Part shown: in pieces, positions 53,932 through 64,000 of the stretch
Position numbering within the stretch: the first letter of the stretch is position 1
How the letters are laid out: each line of letters starts with the position of its first letter
NCBI RefSeq assembly: GCF_000194945.1
Contig: NZ_GL878509.1
Span: 266,258 to 330,257, forward strand
Length of the DNA stretch: 64,000 nucleotides
Reading direction: 5' to 3'
Origin: Streptococcus sanguinis SK1 = NCTC 7863
GTDB taxonomy: Bacteria; Bacillota; Bacilli; Lactobacillales; Streptococcaceae
Made by a program: the position numbers and the translations under genes
Notes under the pieces: model-generated
Database searches by the model: none
What the model saw: only the letters and a program-made list of their open reading frames with translations
Told to the model about the DNA's origin: nothing

Positions 53932-54555
53932 TTACTTCACCTTCATCATTCGGACGAGGCTGGCCCGTTCGGCTTCTTCCAGCTTCATCTCGATGTAGTA
54001 GATGGTTTCTTTGAGGTCAGGGATGGTAGCATATTCTAGTCCGTTGACCCGACGGCGGGTTTTCTCGATTTCATCCGCCATAAGCTGACAGCTTTTCTCA
54101 ATTTCAGCCAGTCGCAGCAGGTCAGGAAGCAGATCGCTCATACTTTCAATGGTTTCATCCATCTGGCTGTTAGACGCCACATAGCTATAAACCACGTCTC
54201 CCTCGTCATCAGTATGCGGATTGTCAATATGGGCGTACATCTTGGGCACGCGCACACTCATGATATTCTCAGTCTCCACATGCAGATTGACCTCCCGCGT
54301 GGGCACAGCAAAAATCTCCTCGACCATGAGATCGCTCTCCAGCGCCTTTGCCATGACAAAGTCCTGCAGGTGGCCAACCAGAGCGGATTCGACCTTTTGG
54401 CGAAGCTGATTGTTCTCACGGACAGACTCAATGAAGCGCCGCATCAGCTCATCCCGCTTGTCCTTGAGCAATTTATGTCCACGGACAGCCGTTTTGAGAC
54501 GGGCTTTTAAGTTATTCAGCTCCATCCGAGTCGGCTTGACATTGAGTCGCGTCAT
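53932..54555 (-). CDS. ntpD: V-type ATPase subunit D (central stalk)
   Basis: A 207-aa coiled-coil protein; [20 protein letters not shown] is the typical D-subunit start and [18 protein letters not shown] the C-terminal conserved part. It forms the rotating shaft within the A3B3 head. It overlaps ntpB by four bases and ends the operon. Confidence 0.95.
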   Translation of the reverse strand: MTRLNVKPTRMELNNLKARLKTAVRGHKLLKDKRDELMRRFIESVRENNQLRQKVESALVGHLQDFVMAKALESDLMVEEIFAVPTREVNLHVETENIMSVRVPKMYAHIDNPHTDDEGDVVYSYVASNSQMDETIESMSDLLPDLLRLAEIEKSCQLMADEIEKTRRRVNGLEYATIPDLKETIYYIEMKLEEAERASLVRMMKVK

Positions 54556-55946
54556 CTTTCTTCCTCCTTGGTTTGCGGCAGGTATTGGTCAATCATATCG
54601 TCCTTGATCCGCTTAAGTTCTGTTCTTGGCAAGATGGACAGGAGTTCCCAGCCCAGATCCAAGCTTTCCTCGATGGTTCGGTTGGTCTGGAAACCTTGAT
54701 TGATGTATTCCTGCTCGAAGCGGTCAGTAAAGCGCACATAGAGCTTGTCCGTTTCGGACAGGGCGGATTCCCCCAGAACGACAGCCAACTCCTTAGCCTG
54801 CTTGCCTTGCGCATAGGCGGCAAAAAGCTGGTTCATAGTCGCAGCATGGTCTCCCCTAGTCTTGCCCTCACCTGAACCCTTGTCCTTGAGACGAGACAGA
54901 GATGGGAGGACATTGATGGGCGGACGATAACCACTGTTGTAAAGGTCGCGTGAAAGGATAATCTGCCCCTCCGTAATATATCCCGTCAAGTCTGGAATCG
55001 GATGGGTAATGTCATCCTCTGGCATGGACAGGATTGGAATCTGCGTCACCGAGCCTTTCTTGCCAACCAGACGTCCAGCCCGCTCATAAAGGGTGGATAG
55101 GTTAGTATAGAGGTAACCCGGATACCCACGTCGACCCGGCACTTCACGCCGAGCTGCGGAAACTTCCCGCAGGGCTTCACAATAGTTGGTCATGTCAGTC
55201 ATGATAACCAGAACGTGCATATCCTTTTCATAAGCCAGGTACTCAGCTGCTGTCAGGGCAATACGCGGCGTCGCAATCCTCTCAATAGCTGGGTCATTAG
55301 CCAGATTGATAAAGAGCACCGAGCGGTCAATGGCTCCTGTCTCCCGGAGGTCATTCATGAAGAACTCAGCTTCTTCAAAGGTAATCCCCATGGCCGCAAA
55401 GACCACGGCGAAGTTTTCATCAGAGTTGAGCACCGTTGCCTGACGGGCGATTTGAGCGGCTAATTCCTTGTGGGGCAGACCAGAGCCAGAAAATACTGGC
55501 AGTTTTTGCCCCCGAACCAAGGTATTGAGGTGGTCGATAGCTGAAATCCCAGTCTGAATAAACTCATCTGGATAATCGCGAGCTACTGGATTGATGGCTT
55601 GACCGTCAATATCCAGATATTTTTCTGGCAAAATAGCTGGGCCGCCATCAATTGGCTTGCCCATTCCATTGAAAATCCGGCCCACCATGTCTTCTGACAC
55701 TGGCAGCTCTAGCGGACGGCCGGTAAAGCGGACCTTGGCTTTTTCCAGATTGATACCGCTAGATCCCTCAAAAAGCTGGACCATAGCCTTGTCTTCCTGA
55801 ACTTCCAGGACCTGGCCCTGACGCTTGCTGCCGTCATGCAGCTGGATTTCTACCAATTCATTGAAATGCACGCCAGCGACTTGGTCGACAATCATCAGAG
55901 GGCCGACAACTTCACTGACGGTGCGGTATTCTTTAATGACGCTCAT
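54552..55946 (-). CDS. ntpB: V-type ATPase subunit B
   Basis: A 464-aa non-catalytic nucleotide-binding subunit. No Walker A GKT is present; the equivalent is [36 protein letters not shown] and the arginine-finger region are present. It alternates with subunit A in the head. It overlaps ntpA by 14 bases. Confidence 0.96.
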   Translation of the reverse strand: MSVIKEYRTVSEVVGPLMIVDQVAGVHFNELVEIQLHDGSKRQGQVLEVQEDKAMVQLFEGSSGINLEKAKVRFTGRPLELPVSEDMVGRIFNGMGKPIDGGPAILPEKYLDIDGQAINPVARDYPDEFIQTGISAIDHLNTLVRGQKLPVFSGSGLPHKELAAQIARQATVLNSDENFAVVFAAMGITFEEAEFFMNDLRETGAIDRSVLFINLANDPAIERIATPRIALTAAEYLAYEKDMHVLVIMTDMTNYCEALREVSAARREVPGRRGYPGYLYTNLSTLYERAGRLVGKKGSVTQIPILSMPEDDITHPIPDLTGYITEGQIILSRDLYNSGYRPPINVLPSLSRLKDKGSGEGKTRGDHAATMNQLFAAYAQGKQAKELAVVLGESALSETDKLYVRFTDRFEQEYINQGFQTNRTIEESLDLGWELLSILPRTELKRIKDDMIDQYLPQTKEEER

Positions 55947-57723
55947 TGTCTAGTCCTCCTTGGGCAAGAATCTGGTGCAGGGTTTCCTCAATAGTCTGAC
56001 TGAGAGCCTGAATTTTTTCCAGCTGGTCTTCATGGATAAACTTACTGCGGGCAATTCGGTCACGCAGCTCCACCGTTCCTTCCATGATTTCCCGGAAATA
56101 AGCCCCCAGCTCCAAGGCACGATTGGCCTCCGCATCAAAGGTCAAGATATTACTCAATAAAGCTACCTGTTTTTTGAAAGAAGTATAGGTGTCCACATCA
56201 TCAAAGGCATTCTGCTGCAGGTAGTCCTCGCGAATCATCTTGGCTGCATTCATGGTCAGCCGGTCCTTCTCAGACAAGGAATCCAAGCCAACCAAGCGCA
56301 CGATTTCCTGCAGTTCGCTTTCCTTTTGCAGGATATTCATGGCCTTGGTGACCTTTTCCGCCCAAGCAATCTTCTCATGCTGGTCGATATAGGCTCCCAC
56401 TTCGTCTAGATAGAGCGAGTAAGAGCTCAGCCAGTTGATAGCTGGGAAATGCCGGCGTTGAGCCAGCTGGGCATCTAAGCCCCAGAAGACCTTGACAATC
56501 CGCAGGGTATTTTGCGTTACCGGCTCAGAAATATCTCCACCCGGAGGTGATACAGCCCCAATAGCAGTAATAGAGCCTTCACGCGCAGTCGAACCGAGTG
56601 TTTTGACCCGGCCAGCCCGCTCGTAATACTCAGCAATCCGGCTGCCGAGATAGGCAGGATAGCCTTCGTCACCCGGCATTTCTTCCAGACGGCCAGACAT
56701 TTCCCGCAGGGCTTCTGCCCAGCGAGAGGTAGAGTCCGCCATGATGGCCACGGAGTAGCCCATGTCACGGAAGTATTCTGCGATCGTAATCCCTGTGTAA
56801 ATCGATGCTTCCCGAGCCGCCACCGGCATATTGGAAGTGTTGGCAATCAGCACCGTCCGCTGCATGATGGACTGGCCAGTTGCTGGGTCAATTAGTTCTG
56901 GAAATTCATTAAGTACGTCGGTCATCTCATTGCCACGCTCACCGCAGCCGACATAGATAACGATGTCAACATTGGCAAACTTGGCCACCTGGTGCTGGAC
57001 GACAGTCTTACCAGCCCCGAAAGGTCCTGGTACGGCTGCTGCTCCGCCCTTGGTTACTGGGAAGAAGGTATCGATGACCCGCTGACCAGTCACCAAAGGC
57101 TCAACTGGAATCAGCTTCTGAGCAAAAGGGCGCCCGCGACGGACTGGCCATTTTTGCATGAGAGTCCCTTTAAAGACAGAACCATCCGCCTGCTCAATCT
57201 CGTAAACAGTCTCTTCAACAGTGAAACTGCCAGCTGAGATATTGGTCAAACGTCCACTGACTCCAACTGGCACCATGATGCGGTGCTCCACCAGATTGGT
57301 CTCCTGCACCGTTCCCAGAATATCGCCAGCCTCAACCGTATCTCCGACAGACAGACTTGGAACAAAATCCCACTTAGCCTCTCGGTCTAGATTTGGCAGT
57401 TGGACACCACGGACGAGGAAGTCGCTCGCCGTGATGGTCTGGAAACGCTCCAAAGGCCGCTGAATCCCGTCAAACATCTGAGAAATCAGACCTGGTCCCA
57501 GCTCAACGGACAGAGGACTTCCAGTCGTGACGACTGGCTCCCCCGGACCCAAGCCAGAAGTTTCTTCATAAACCTGAATAGAGGCTTGATCCCGCCGCAT
57601 TTCAATAATTTCACCAATCAGCCCCAAATCGCCAACCCGGCAGATATCCTGAATATTCGCTTCCTGCATCCCTGATGCCAGCACCAGAGGACCAGAAACT
57701 TTGATAATCTTTCCTTGACTCAC
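55933..57723 (-). CDS. ntpA: V-type ATPase catalytic subunit A
   Basis: A 596-aa catalytic subunit. Walker A is [13 protein letters not shown], preceded by [12 protein letters not shown]. The non-homologous insertion of about 90 residues unique to A subunits is before it. [20 protein letters not shown] follows. It starts at a GTG behind GGAGGAAG. A 174-base gap separates it from the GNAT gene upstream, unlike the tight spacing elsewhere in the operon. Confidence 0.97.
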   Translation of the reverse strand: MSQGKIIKVSGPLVLASGMQEANIQDICRVGDLGLIGEIIEMRRDQASIQVYEETSGLGPGEPVVTTGSPLSVELGPGLISQMFDGIQRPLERFQTITASDFLVRGVQLPNLDREAKWDFVPSLSVGDTVEAGDILGTVQETNLVEHRIMVPVGVSGRLTNISAGSFTVEETVYEIEQADGSVFKGTLMQKWPVRRGRPFAQKLIPVEPLVTGQRVIDTFFPVTKGGAAAVPGPFGAGKTVVQHQVAKFANVDIVIYVGCGERGNEMTDVLNEFPELIDPATGQSIMQRTVLIANTSNMPVAAREASIYTGITIAEYFRDMGYSVAIMADSTSRWAEALREMSGRLEEMPGDEGYPAYLGSRIAEYYERAGRVKTLGSTAREGSITAIGAVSPPGGDISEPVTQNTLRIVKVFWGLDAQLAQRRHFPAINWLSSYSLYLDEVGAYIDQHEKIAWAEKVTKAMNILQKESELQEIVRLVGLDSLSEKDRLTMNAAKMIREDYLQQNAFDDVDTYTSFKKQVALLSNILTFDAEANRALELGAYFREIMEGTVELRDRIARSKFIHEDQLEKIQALSQTIEETLHQILAQGGLDNERH

Positions 57724-57754
57724 AATCTTCCTCCATTCTTGGGAGATTTTTGTT

Positions 57755-57830
57755 ACTTTTCAATGAAAATCAAAGCTCAAACTAAGTTAGATACGGACCT
57801 AGTTTGAATTTCATTTCCAAAGAGTATTTT
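57755..57830. repeat. Short degenerate streptococcal repeat
   Basis: CAATGAAAATCAAAGCTCAAACTAAG and, in inverse, CTAGTTTGAATTTCATT..AAAGAGTATT. CAAACTA/TAGTTTG and AATGAAA/TTTCATT are nested arms. The ends resemble a common pneumococcal intergenic repeat with its middle lost. It lies in the gap between the GNAT gene and ntpA. Confidence 0.5.
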
Positions 57831-57897
57831 TTGATTCTTGCCGCGAGTTTGAAATCTTTCTTAGCTAACTCTAGGGCAAGGATTGTTTCTTTTTATT

Positions 57898-58593
57898 TTA
57901 AAAATCAGATAAAGCTTTTATTTGCCAGCCCTTTTCGTCGAAATTGTCTGGGCTTAGCCATTTTTCTAGACGACTCTTGACGGCCGGCCAATCCGTGTCA
58001 ATCATAGACAGCCAGTCCGTATCTCGGTTGCGCCCCTTATAGACAATAGCCTGACGAAACCTACCTTCATAAGTGAAACCAAGCCGCTCTGCTGCCCGTC
58101 TTGACGGCTGATTGAGGGAGTCGCATTTCCATTCATAGCGACGATACTCCAGGTCTTCAAAGACATAGCGTGCCAGTAAGTACTGGGCTTCTGTAGCCAG
58201 TCTGGTGCGCTTCAGCTTGGGTGAATAGGTCACCGCTCCCACTTCGATAACGCGGTTATTTCGGTCAATCCTCATCAAGGCAAAAGTTCCTAGAGCCTTA
58301 CCGCTCTCCTTATCCACAATAGCATAGTGAAAACGATCCTGTGCTGCCAGCATCTGTTCTAGCTTTTGGGACCATTCTGCCTGATTTTGGGCAGGATTTT
58401 GAAAGAGATAGGTCCACATATCCGCAGGAGAATCCGGACCATACACTTCATACAAATCCGTCCCATGCTTATCCTTGGACAAACGCTCGATAATAACATA
58501 CTGGCCTTCGATTCGCTCCAGATTGGGCAAGTCCCCCGGCTGAAAATCTGGCAGAGCATCCCCAATGGGTTGGCCTAGTTCATTGATTCGCAT
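57898..58593 (-). CDS. GNAT-family acetyltransferase inside the V-ATPase operon
   Basis: A 231-aa RimJ/RimL-like acetyltransferase: an N-terminal extension of about 70 residues, then VEVGAVTYSPKLKRTRLATE (acetyl-CoA loop region) and WKCDSLNQPSRRAAERLGF. The family modifies N-termini or small molecules. ATG 58593, eight bases after the ntpG stop region and preceded by TGAGG, is used. It has no known part in ATPase function. It lies between ntpG and ntpA, where other streptococci have no gene as far as I recall. Confidence 0.83.
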   Translation of the reverse strand: MRINELGQPIGDALPDFQPGDLPNLERIEGQYVIIERLSKDKHGTDLYEVYGPDSPADMWTYLFQNPAQNQAEWSQKLEQMLAAQDRFHYAIVDKESGKALGTFALMRIDRNNRVIEVGAVTYSPKLKRTRLATEAQYLLARYVFEDLEYRRYEWKCDSLNQPSRRAAERLGFTYEGRFRQAIVYKGRNRDTDWLSMIDTDWPAVKSRLEKWLSPDNFDEKGWQIKALSDF

Positions 58594-58600
58594 AAAAACC

Positions 58601-58921
58601 TCATAATATATCTTGTCCGACAGCTTTTTCAACATTTTCATGAACCCGCGAAAGAGCCAGTCCCGTGCTCCCCTTATGAGTAGGAATGAGCACAAGAGCA
58701 GGAATCTCCAGCTGATCATAGTAGGCCAGGGTTTCTGGAATATCCGCAGCCATATCCTCCGTCAGATAGATAATGCCGAAATCTTCACGGGCGAGCCGAC
58801 GCAGGGTATTGACCGTCTCCTGAGCTTCTTTCACTGGAAAGGTCTGAAAACCAATCAGCTTAAATGGGAGAATGGTGTCGCGATTCCCCACGACAGCAAT
58901 CTTGTAGCTAGTCTTGTCCAT
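58601..58921 (-). CDS. ntpG: V-type ATPase subunit F (NtpG)
   Basis: A 106-aa central-stalk protein: YKIAVVGNRDTILPFKLIGF start and FGIIYLTEDMAADI with LVLIPTHKGSTGLAL are typical. It caps the D subunit and regulates ATPase activity. It overlaps ntpC by 14 bases. Confidence 0.94.
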   Translation of the reverse strand: MDKTSYKIAVVGNRDTILPFKLIGFQTFPVKEAQETVNTLRRLAREDFGIIYLTEDMAADIPETLAYYDQLEIPALVLIPTHKGSTGLALSRVHENVEKAVGQDIL

Positions 58922-59921
58922 AAATCGGTCGCATCCTTTCTCTGATAAGCTCTACTGGCAACTGATTGTCCATACCGGTCAAAATCAGCCGCAGATTCTT
59001 GACTTCCAGCTCCTTGCCTAGCAGATAGCGGGCCAGAGGAAGCGGGCCATCTGTCTCAAACTGACCAGTCGCCAGCAACTTAGCCTGCAAGAGGTCCGCT
59101 AGATATTCTAACTCTACTGTCGTCAAAGTCTGGTTCCGCATTTTTTCCTCATAGGAGCGCAGATCCAGATCGTAACCACAGGGATTGACCTGGCTAAACC
59201 AAGTCAAGAAATCTCCCTGCTCTGCCATGGCAATCCAGTTGGCGGCAGAAAGGCTTCCTTCATCAGACAGGAGCTGCCTCATAAAGCTGTGCGGTTTCTC
59301 CAAGCCAACAGCCCGCTTAACGGTGATGGCATTGTAAAAATCAATAGTCAGATTCACCAGCTGCAGCAGGCTCTCATCTTCCAACTCCTGTGTCAGGCGC
59401 TTGAGATGCTGGAAATAAGCCATGTCCATACCAATCTCCAAGACGCGCACATCCTGATAATCCTGGTATTCCTGCCAGGTCGCAAGCACCTCTTCCAGCA
59501 TGAAATCTGGACAATACTCAGCCGAAAAGGCCATGACTAGGTGCTCCAAAACCTCTAGCGAATAGGTCCCCACCGGCATCAGCAAATGCTCCAGGGACTG
59601 ACCTGTCGCCCGACCCTTGAGAAAAACTTTGAGATTGTGGTAGGTGTAGCGGAGCGTGAAAATCTCCACCAGCTCCTTACTAGGACTAATCTCAAACGCC
59701 CAATTATAAACGGAATACAAATGCTTCATCAGTACTTGCTCAATGGCATTGAGATCCTTGATAGCTTCAGCATCCATAGCATAGACCGTTCCCTGCAGAA
59801 GAGCCGAACGGCTGGCAGCATCGTCAGCCTGCAGCAACTGATCATATTGCTGGGGGGTCAAAAAGGAAGCCTCCTGCACGCTAATGGCTGTATTGACTTG
59901 AGAGAAGCTTGTTTCACTCAT
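58908..59921 (-). CDS. ntpC: V-type ATPase subunit C (d-type, NtpC)
   Basis: A 337-aa helical protein that links the stalk to the membrane ring. FTLRYTYHNLKVFLKGRATG and NLTIDFYNAITVKRAVGLEK are recognisable. The longer frame starts at 60026, but ATG 59921 has AGGAGG six bases upstream. It follows ntpE by about ten bases. Confidence 0.93.
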   Translation of the reverse strand: MSETSFSQVNTAISVQEASFLTPQQYDQLLQADDAASRSALLQGTVYAMDAEAIKDLNAIEQVLMKHLYSVYNWAFEISPSKELVEIFTLRYTYHNLKVFLKGRATGQSLEHLLMPVGTYSLEVLEHLVMAFSAEYCPDFMLEEVLATWQEYQDYQDVRVLEIGMDMAYFQHLKRLTQELEDESLLQLVNLTIDFYNAITVKRAVGLEKPHSFMRQLLSDEGSLSAANWIAMAEQGDFLTWFSQVNPCGYDLDLRSYEEKMRNQTLTTVELEYLADLLQAKLLATGQFETDGPLPLARYLLGKELEVKNLRLILTGMDNQLPVELIRERMRPIYGQD

Positions 59922-59931
59922 GGTCCGCCTC

Positions 59932-60522
59932 CTATTCTGCCTGATCTTTGAAAATGTCCTGAGCCAGTCGGTAGCTTTCCTCCTGCCAGACAGAGTCCAG
60001 CAAGTCACGATAGAGATAACTATCATCCACTCGTCCCTGGCTCAGCACAAAACCTGCCTGACCGGCTATAGACTGGTCTGAAAAGTGCACTTGCGGAAAG
60101 GCTTTTTTCAAGTCTTCTAACTGGTTGGAGCTGAATTTTTCAGCTGACAGAGCACCGAAAGTCAGTGTCAATTCTTCCTCTGGATATTTAGCTAGGGCAC
60201 TCTTTAGAAAATGCTCTTCTTCAGCTAGTGACCAAGCCACCATCTGAGCATAGGCTTCCTCAAAAAGCTCTCTGAGAACCCGCTGCTTGATGACCAGAGT
60301 AGACTGGCGTTTTTGATTTTCCAGCTGCTGAATATCGCGCTGACTGCGCCGGCTGATTTCTTTCAGCTGCTGCTCCCGCTGTCCAAGCTTTTGCCGAACC
60401 AGCTGGGCCTCGCGTTCCTTGGCTTCCTGTTCTATTTTCTCAGTAGCCTCGGCCAAAAGCAGACGCCCCTTCTCGTGAGCCTGCTCCAAGACAGAAGCTT
60501 TGAGATCTGATATGTCAGACAT
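59932..60522 (-). CDS. ntpE: V-type ATPase subunit E (peripheral stalk)
   Basis: A 196-aa protein with a long N-terminal coiled coil (about residues 5-85, rich in Gln, Glu, Arg) and a globular C-terminus containing GFVLSQGRVDDSYLYRDLLD. It pairs with the G/H-type subunit as stator. Confidence 0.92.
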   Translation of the reverse strand: MSDISDLKASVLEQAHEKGRLLLAEATEKIEQEAKEREAQLVRQKLGQREQQLKEISRRSQRDIQQLENQKRQSTLVIKQRVLRELFEEAYAQMVAWSLAEEEHFLKSALAKYPEEELTLTFGALSAEKFSSNQLEDLKKAFPQVHFSDQSIAGQAGFVLSQGRVDDSYLYRDLLDSVWQEESYRLAQDIFKDQAE

Positions 60523-60532
60523 AAAAGCCTCC

Positions 60533-61015
<483 letters not shown>

Positions 61016-61107
61016 TTACTCCTATGAAAATGCTGTAATTGTCGTAAAACCAACAGCTAGTTGAATGAATATTGCTTGTTTTGATGTTGTAGAAAGTGTA
61101 TTTCTAA

Positions 61108-61124
61108 AGATGAGCTTCTCATCT
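61108..61124 (-). other. Intercistronic hairpin between ntpI and ntpK
   Basis: Minus strand AGATGAG-AAG-CTCATCT, a perfect 7-bp stem, with no T run, 20 bases after ntpI. It could protect the ntpK mRNA end, raising c-subunit output for a multi-copy ring; this is inference. Confidence 0.4.
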
Positions 61125-61144
61125 CTTACCATAGTTCCTAATCT

Positions 61145-63100
61145 TTATTTCTTGCTTTGCTGAACGTATTTCTCACTAGGCTTGAGCGGAGTGAAAGGCT
61201 TGCCGCCACCGTCGTAGAATTTCCCGAAGAATTCCACAAAAATCAAACGCGCTCCGTGTACATAACCGGACAGAAAAGATAGAAACATATTGACCAAATG
61301 CAGGGCAATAAAGAGCAGAATGCCAATGCTAAAGCGAGCGACAGGTGGAAAGAGGCTGACAATCAAGTTAAAAGCCGAGCCAATGCTGGCTCCCGAAAGC
61401 CCCAAAGCCATCAGCCGCGTAAAGCTGACAAGGTCTCCTACATAGCCGCTGACATTGTAAAGATTAAAGAGACCTGACCCCAATCCTGCCAAGCTTTTAG
61501 CACTGACAATGGATACTGCCAGTATGCCCAGAGCATTGATGATGGCCAGCCACTGACCAATCGTTGCAGCAAAGGCCAAGGATGGGAAGAAATTTCCCAG
61601 GGCCAAGAGTAGCAGCCCCAGCAAAATCAGCACCCAAGCAAAGCCCGCATTATAAGCTTCTGCATAATCCTTGAGGCGGATATTTTTCAGACCGCTGAGG
61701 AAAAGGCCCGCCAGCACTGTAACAAAGCCAAAGACAACAGAAATAACCAGAATCGTCATGGCGTCTGAGCTGGTGCTAATCAGAGCAAAGGGCAGTTCAA
61801 ATCCAAAGAAAGAGCCATAAACCAGTCCCCAGATGATGACTGCCACACCCAGCAGGCGGAAGAATCGCAGATTCTTAGCCAATCCCGGCTTGACATGCAA
61901 GAAGTGCAGCGCCAGGCTGGTGCCCACAAAGAGCAAAAGGCCGTAGCCAATGTCGGCAACCATCATGCCAAAGAATACAAAATAAAATAGAGAAACGACG
62001 GGGGTTGGATCCTTATCACCATACTTAGGTAGGGAATACATCTCCGTCACTAGCTCGAAGGGCTCCACCAAGGCATTGTTTTTAAGCTTGGTCGGAACCT
62101 TATCTTCCTCGTCCTCTCGGATTTCTCTGGTCTGGATGAGAATGCTCTGGCCAAACTGCTCTGTCAAGCAAGCCTCAAGAGCTTGAACTTGATTACTTTC
62201 GATCCAGCCTTCCAAGGCTGCTAGATTTTGCGTGCTGGCTAACTGATTCTTACTTTCTTGACGAGAGGAGAGATTGCAGAGATAGTCCAGCTGAACCTTG
62301 AGCTGATCCAACTCGTTCTTAGAAGCTGCCAGACTCTTAGTCATAGCATCTGCCACCGCCTCCTGTTGTCGAATATTGGCCTTGAGCTGGGCTACCCGCT
62401 CAACAGGCAGTTCCGCGTGGTCATACTCAAAAGGCTTAAAGCCATACTCTTTCAAGATTTTGCGAACTTCTTCCAGAGAGCCTGTCTTATAAAAGACAAG
62501 AACCCCATGCTCCGTATCATCGGTAAAGACTTCCTGAAACTTCAGGTCGGGATGTGATCCCAGAGTCAGGCGCAGAGCATCGTCGTCTGTATTGGGAATC
62601 GTCCCAATCAAAGCTCCCAGATGACTGAAAGTCGCAGCTGCTTGCGGTGTTAGCTCCAGTGGCTCCCACTTCTCCAGCGCAGCCACTTCCAAGCGGTCAG
62701 CTTCTATCTGACCCTTGGCCTCTTGCAAGACCTTGAGCTGTTTGCTGATTCCTTCTAACAGCGCCACCTCATCTCGGGCCTTCCCTGCCTGCTCTAAAGC
62801 AGCAAAGGACAACTCCAAAGGTTCTTCTTTTAAGGCTTCCAGCAGTTTCTTTTTGGACATAAAAGGCTCCAGCTCTGCAATCAGTCTCTCGAGCTTTTCC
62901 TGACGACTGAGCAAATCCTGCTGAGATAACTGCTGATCCGGCTGGCCGACTAAAGCCTGCTCAAAGGCTGCCTGCCAGTCCTCTTCCTGCCGCAAGTCAT
63001 GAATCTGAACCGACTCTAAACCCTGTAGGTAAAAGAGAAGCTGATCCAGCAGTTCCTTGGGCAGAAGCAGAGACAACTGCCGCATTTGACTAATGGCCAT
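61145..63100 (-). CDS. ntpI: V-type ATPase subunit I (a-type)
   Basis: A 651-aa subunit: a soluble N-terminal half (to about residue 350) with coiled-coil stretches and a membrane half with about seven to eight helices, for example LFYFVFFGMMVADIGYGLLL and LGLSGASIGSAFN. It holds the ion half-channels. Its start overlaps the preceding stalk gene by 11 bases. Confidence 0.94.
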   Translation of the reverse strand: MAISQMRQLSLLLPKELLDQLLFYLQGLESVQIHDLRQEEDWQAAFEQALVGQPDQQLSQQDLLSRQEKLERLIAELEPFMSKKKLLEALKEEPLELSFAALEQAGKARDEVALLEGISKQLKVLQEAKGQIEADRLEVAALEKWEPLELTPQAAATFSHLGALIGTIPNTDDDALRLTLGSHPDLKFQEVFTDDTEHGVLVFYKTGSLEEVRKILKEYGFKPFEYDHAELPVERVAQLKANIRQQEAVADAMTKSLAASKNELDQLKVQLDYLCNLSSRQESKNQLASTQNLAALEGWIESNQVQALEACLTEQFGQSILIQTREIREDEEDKVPTKLKNNALVEPFELVTEMYSLPKYGDKDPTPVVSLFYFVFFGMMVADIGYGLLLFVGTSLALHFLHVKPGLAKNLRFFRLLGVAVIIWGLVYGSFFGFELPFALISTSSDAMTILVISVVFGFVTVLAGLFLSGLKNIRLKDYAEAYNAGFAWVLILLGLLLLALGNFFPSLAFAATIGQWLAIINALGILAVSIVSAKSLAGLGSGLFNLYNVSGYVGDLVSFTRLMALGLSGASIGSAFNLIVSLFPPVARFSIGILLFIALHLVNMFLSFLSGYVHGARLIFVEFFGKFYDGGGKPFTPLKPSEKYVQQSKK

Positions 63101-63413
63101 AGGCTTCTACCACCTTCTCTACAATGGCTCGCGCCAAGTCTGCTTTTTTGTCTGTCAGCGCAGCCTCAACCTTATCCTCATTCTGCTGAGTTGTCTGCTC
63201 CAAGTCTTGCTGCAGGAGCACCAACTTTTGCTGGGAACTCGCTGTTAATTCCTCTGCCAGCTTCTGCGTTTCATCGTCATAAGTCAGACCTAGCTGCCTG
63301 AGATCTTCATCTACGCGCTGTCGTAGCTCCTGAGCCTGCGTCCTGTAGCCCATCAAAACTTCTTCTGCAGCAGTTTCAATTTCCTGCATTTTTTCAAGTG
63401 TTTCATTGGCCAT
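63090..63413 (-). CDS. ntpF: V-type ATPase G/H-type peripheral stalk subunit
   Basis: A 107-aa almost entirely alpha-helical protein: an N-terminal heptad-like stretch from ETLEKMQEIETAAEE to LAEELTASSQQ. Its position before ntpI and its length match E. hirae NtpF. First gene of the operon. Confidence 0.85.
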   Translation of the reverse strand: MANETLEKMQEIETAAEEVLMGYRTQAQELRQRVDEDLRQLGLTYDDETQKLAEELTASSQQKLVLLQQDLEQTTQQNEDKVEAALTDKKADLARAIVEKVVEAYGH

Positions 63414-63531
63414 CTATTCACCCCCTCGTTTTCAAAAACCTTCGAAAACGGATTTTAAAATCTGCATTCCTAACTGACTGTCCAACCATCTGGCAAGTTA
63501 TCTTCAAGAATACAGCTTCGTACTTGCATAA

Positions 63532-63563
63532 ATTATATCATATTCTTTCTGAAAACATCTTTT
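63532..63563 (-). promoter_or_regulatory. V-ATPase operon promoter
   Basis: Minus strand extended -10 TGATATAAT (TATAAT at 63532-63537), 119 bases before ntpF. The -35 is weak (GATGTT). It lies directly after the ROK gene stop. No clear terminator separates the two, so read-through is possible. Confidence 0.6.
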
Positions 63564-64000
63564 TCAAACAGATTTTTTCTCCTGATTCAGAAAATGTTGA
63601 ACAGCGCCTAATCGTCCGGCTTCATTCCCTAGGGCTGCTGCCACCAACTCTCTAGGCAAAAAGCGCGGATCTACTACTTGCTGCTTCATCAGACTTTCAA
63701 GACGTGGCAGAATAAGCTCAGAACGAGCTAATATGCCGCCGCCGACAATCAACACCTCTGGATTTAGAATATAGGATAGCGTTAAGAGACCTTTAGCTAG
63801 GCGACCTAAGAAAATATCAAGTGTTTCCTGCGCCAGCTTATCTCCTTGGTCTACTGCCGCAAAAAAACTACGCCCAGTATGGCCTTGTTCACCTGTCTTT
63901 TGGCTGTATAATGCTAACAAGGCAGTTGTTGAGGCCTGGGATTGCCAGTCCTGTCCATCTTCCATGGGCAGATAGCCTACCTCACCAGCGGTATAGGTGG
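63564..64000 (-). CDS. ROK-family sugar kinase, partial (5' end outside the window)
   Basis: The C-terminal 145 codons of a ROK protein: AGEVGYLP at the edge, then GRLAKGLLTLSYILNPEVLI with VGGGILAR, the ROK C-terminal signature. The Cys-rich zinc motif would be outside the window. A ROK gene of the sialic-acid cluster flanks the V-ATPase operon in pneumococcus as I recall, so an N-acetylmannosamine kinase-like role is possible but cannot be decided here. Confidence 0.8.
   Translation of the reverse strand, partial: TYTAGEVGYLPMEDGQDWQSQASTTALLALYSQKTGEQGHTGRSFFAAVDQGDKLAQETLDIFLGRLAKGLLTLSYILNPEVLIVGGGILARSELILPRLESLMKQQVVDPRFLPRELVAAALGNEAGRLGAVQHFLNQEKKSV

Overview
The window reads as a chromosomal segment of an oral streptococcus of the sanguinis/mitis type. 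The evidence is gene content and order: a Wzy-type capsule or receptor-polysaccharide operon next to nrdG, the nrdD-small ORF-acetyltransferase-nrdG order, folC/ruvX/ireB, spx-recA-cinA, mutL/mutS/argR/argS, malQP/malR and a V-type ATPase operon beside a ROK kinase. Competence (ComX) box-like sites and Gram-positive ribosome binding sites agree with this. The species cannot be fixed from sequence reading alone. Most genes lie on the minus strand.

Layout. 1-14000 (minus) is one long polysaccharide operon running from an extended -10 promoter near 13980: the regulatory and export genes wzg-wzh-wzd-wze, a membrane UDP-HexNAc 4,6-dehydratase-like protein, a short phosphoglycosyl transferase, an SDR ketoreductase/epimerase, two family 2 glycosyltransferases, a LicD-type phosphotransferase, a Wzy polymerase, an IspD-like cytidylyltransferase, a second SDR enzyme, and a Wzx flippase cut by the window edge. 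14100-18400 is the anaerobic ribonucleotide reductase operon (nrdD, a 46-aa protein, two tandem acetyltransferases, nrdG) behind a promoter flanked by a striking inverted repeat that resembles paired NrdR boxes. 18400-20200 is a competence-type unit: a ComX-box-like site, a 47-aa ORF and a large membrane protein. 20300-26420 holds cls, a lipoprotein, folC, a DUF1292 gene, ruvX, ireB and two tandem DUF1307 lipoproteins. 26500-39700 is a DNA repair and competence series (spx, recA, cinA, tag, ruvA, mutL, mutS), interrupted by three small regulatory cassettes. 39700-43300 has argR, argS, nrdI and a membrane protein. 43400-50900 is maltodextrin and glycogen metabolism (malQ-malP divergent from malR, then a type I pullulanase), with a MalR-type palindrome just downstream of each divergent promoter. 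50900-53650 carries thrC and a secreted LysM protein. 53900-63560 is the V-ATPase operon (ntpF-I-K-E-C-G, an inserted GNAT gene, then A-B-D). The window ends inside a ROK-family kinase gene.

The most interesting locus is between tag and cinA (29900-31660). A plus-strand Rgg-family regulator is divergent from a previously uncalled 26-codon ORF with a strong ribosome binding site. That ORF encodes a short hydrophobic peptide ending in VFPWWWPWE. It is followed by a Sec-exported, aromatic-rich 104-aa protein of no family I recognise, and then by an enterocin-A-type immunity protein translated from a GTG just after the preceding stop codon. This looks like a self-contained peptide-pheromone-controlled bacteriocin/immunity unit; the function is inferred, not shown.

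Many start sites were moved inward from the longest possible frame because a ribosome binding site or family alignment supports the internal codon; each case is noted.
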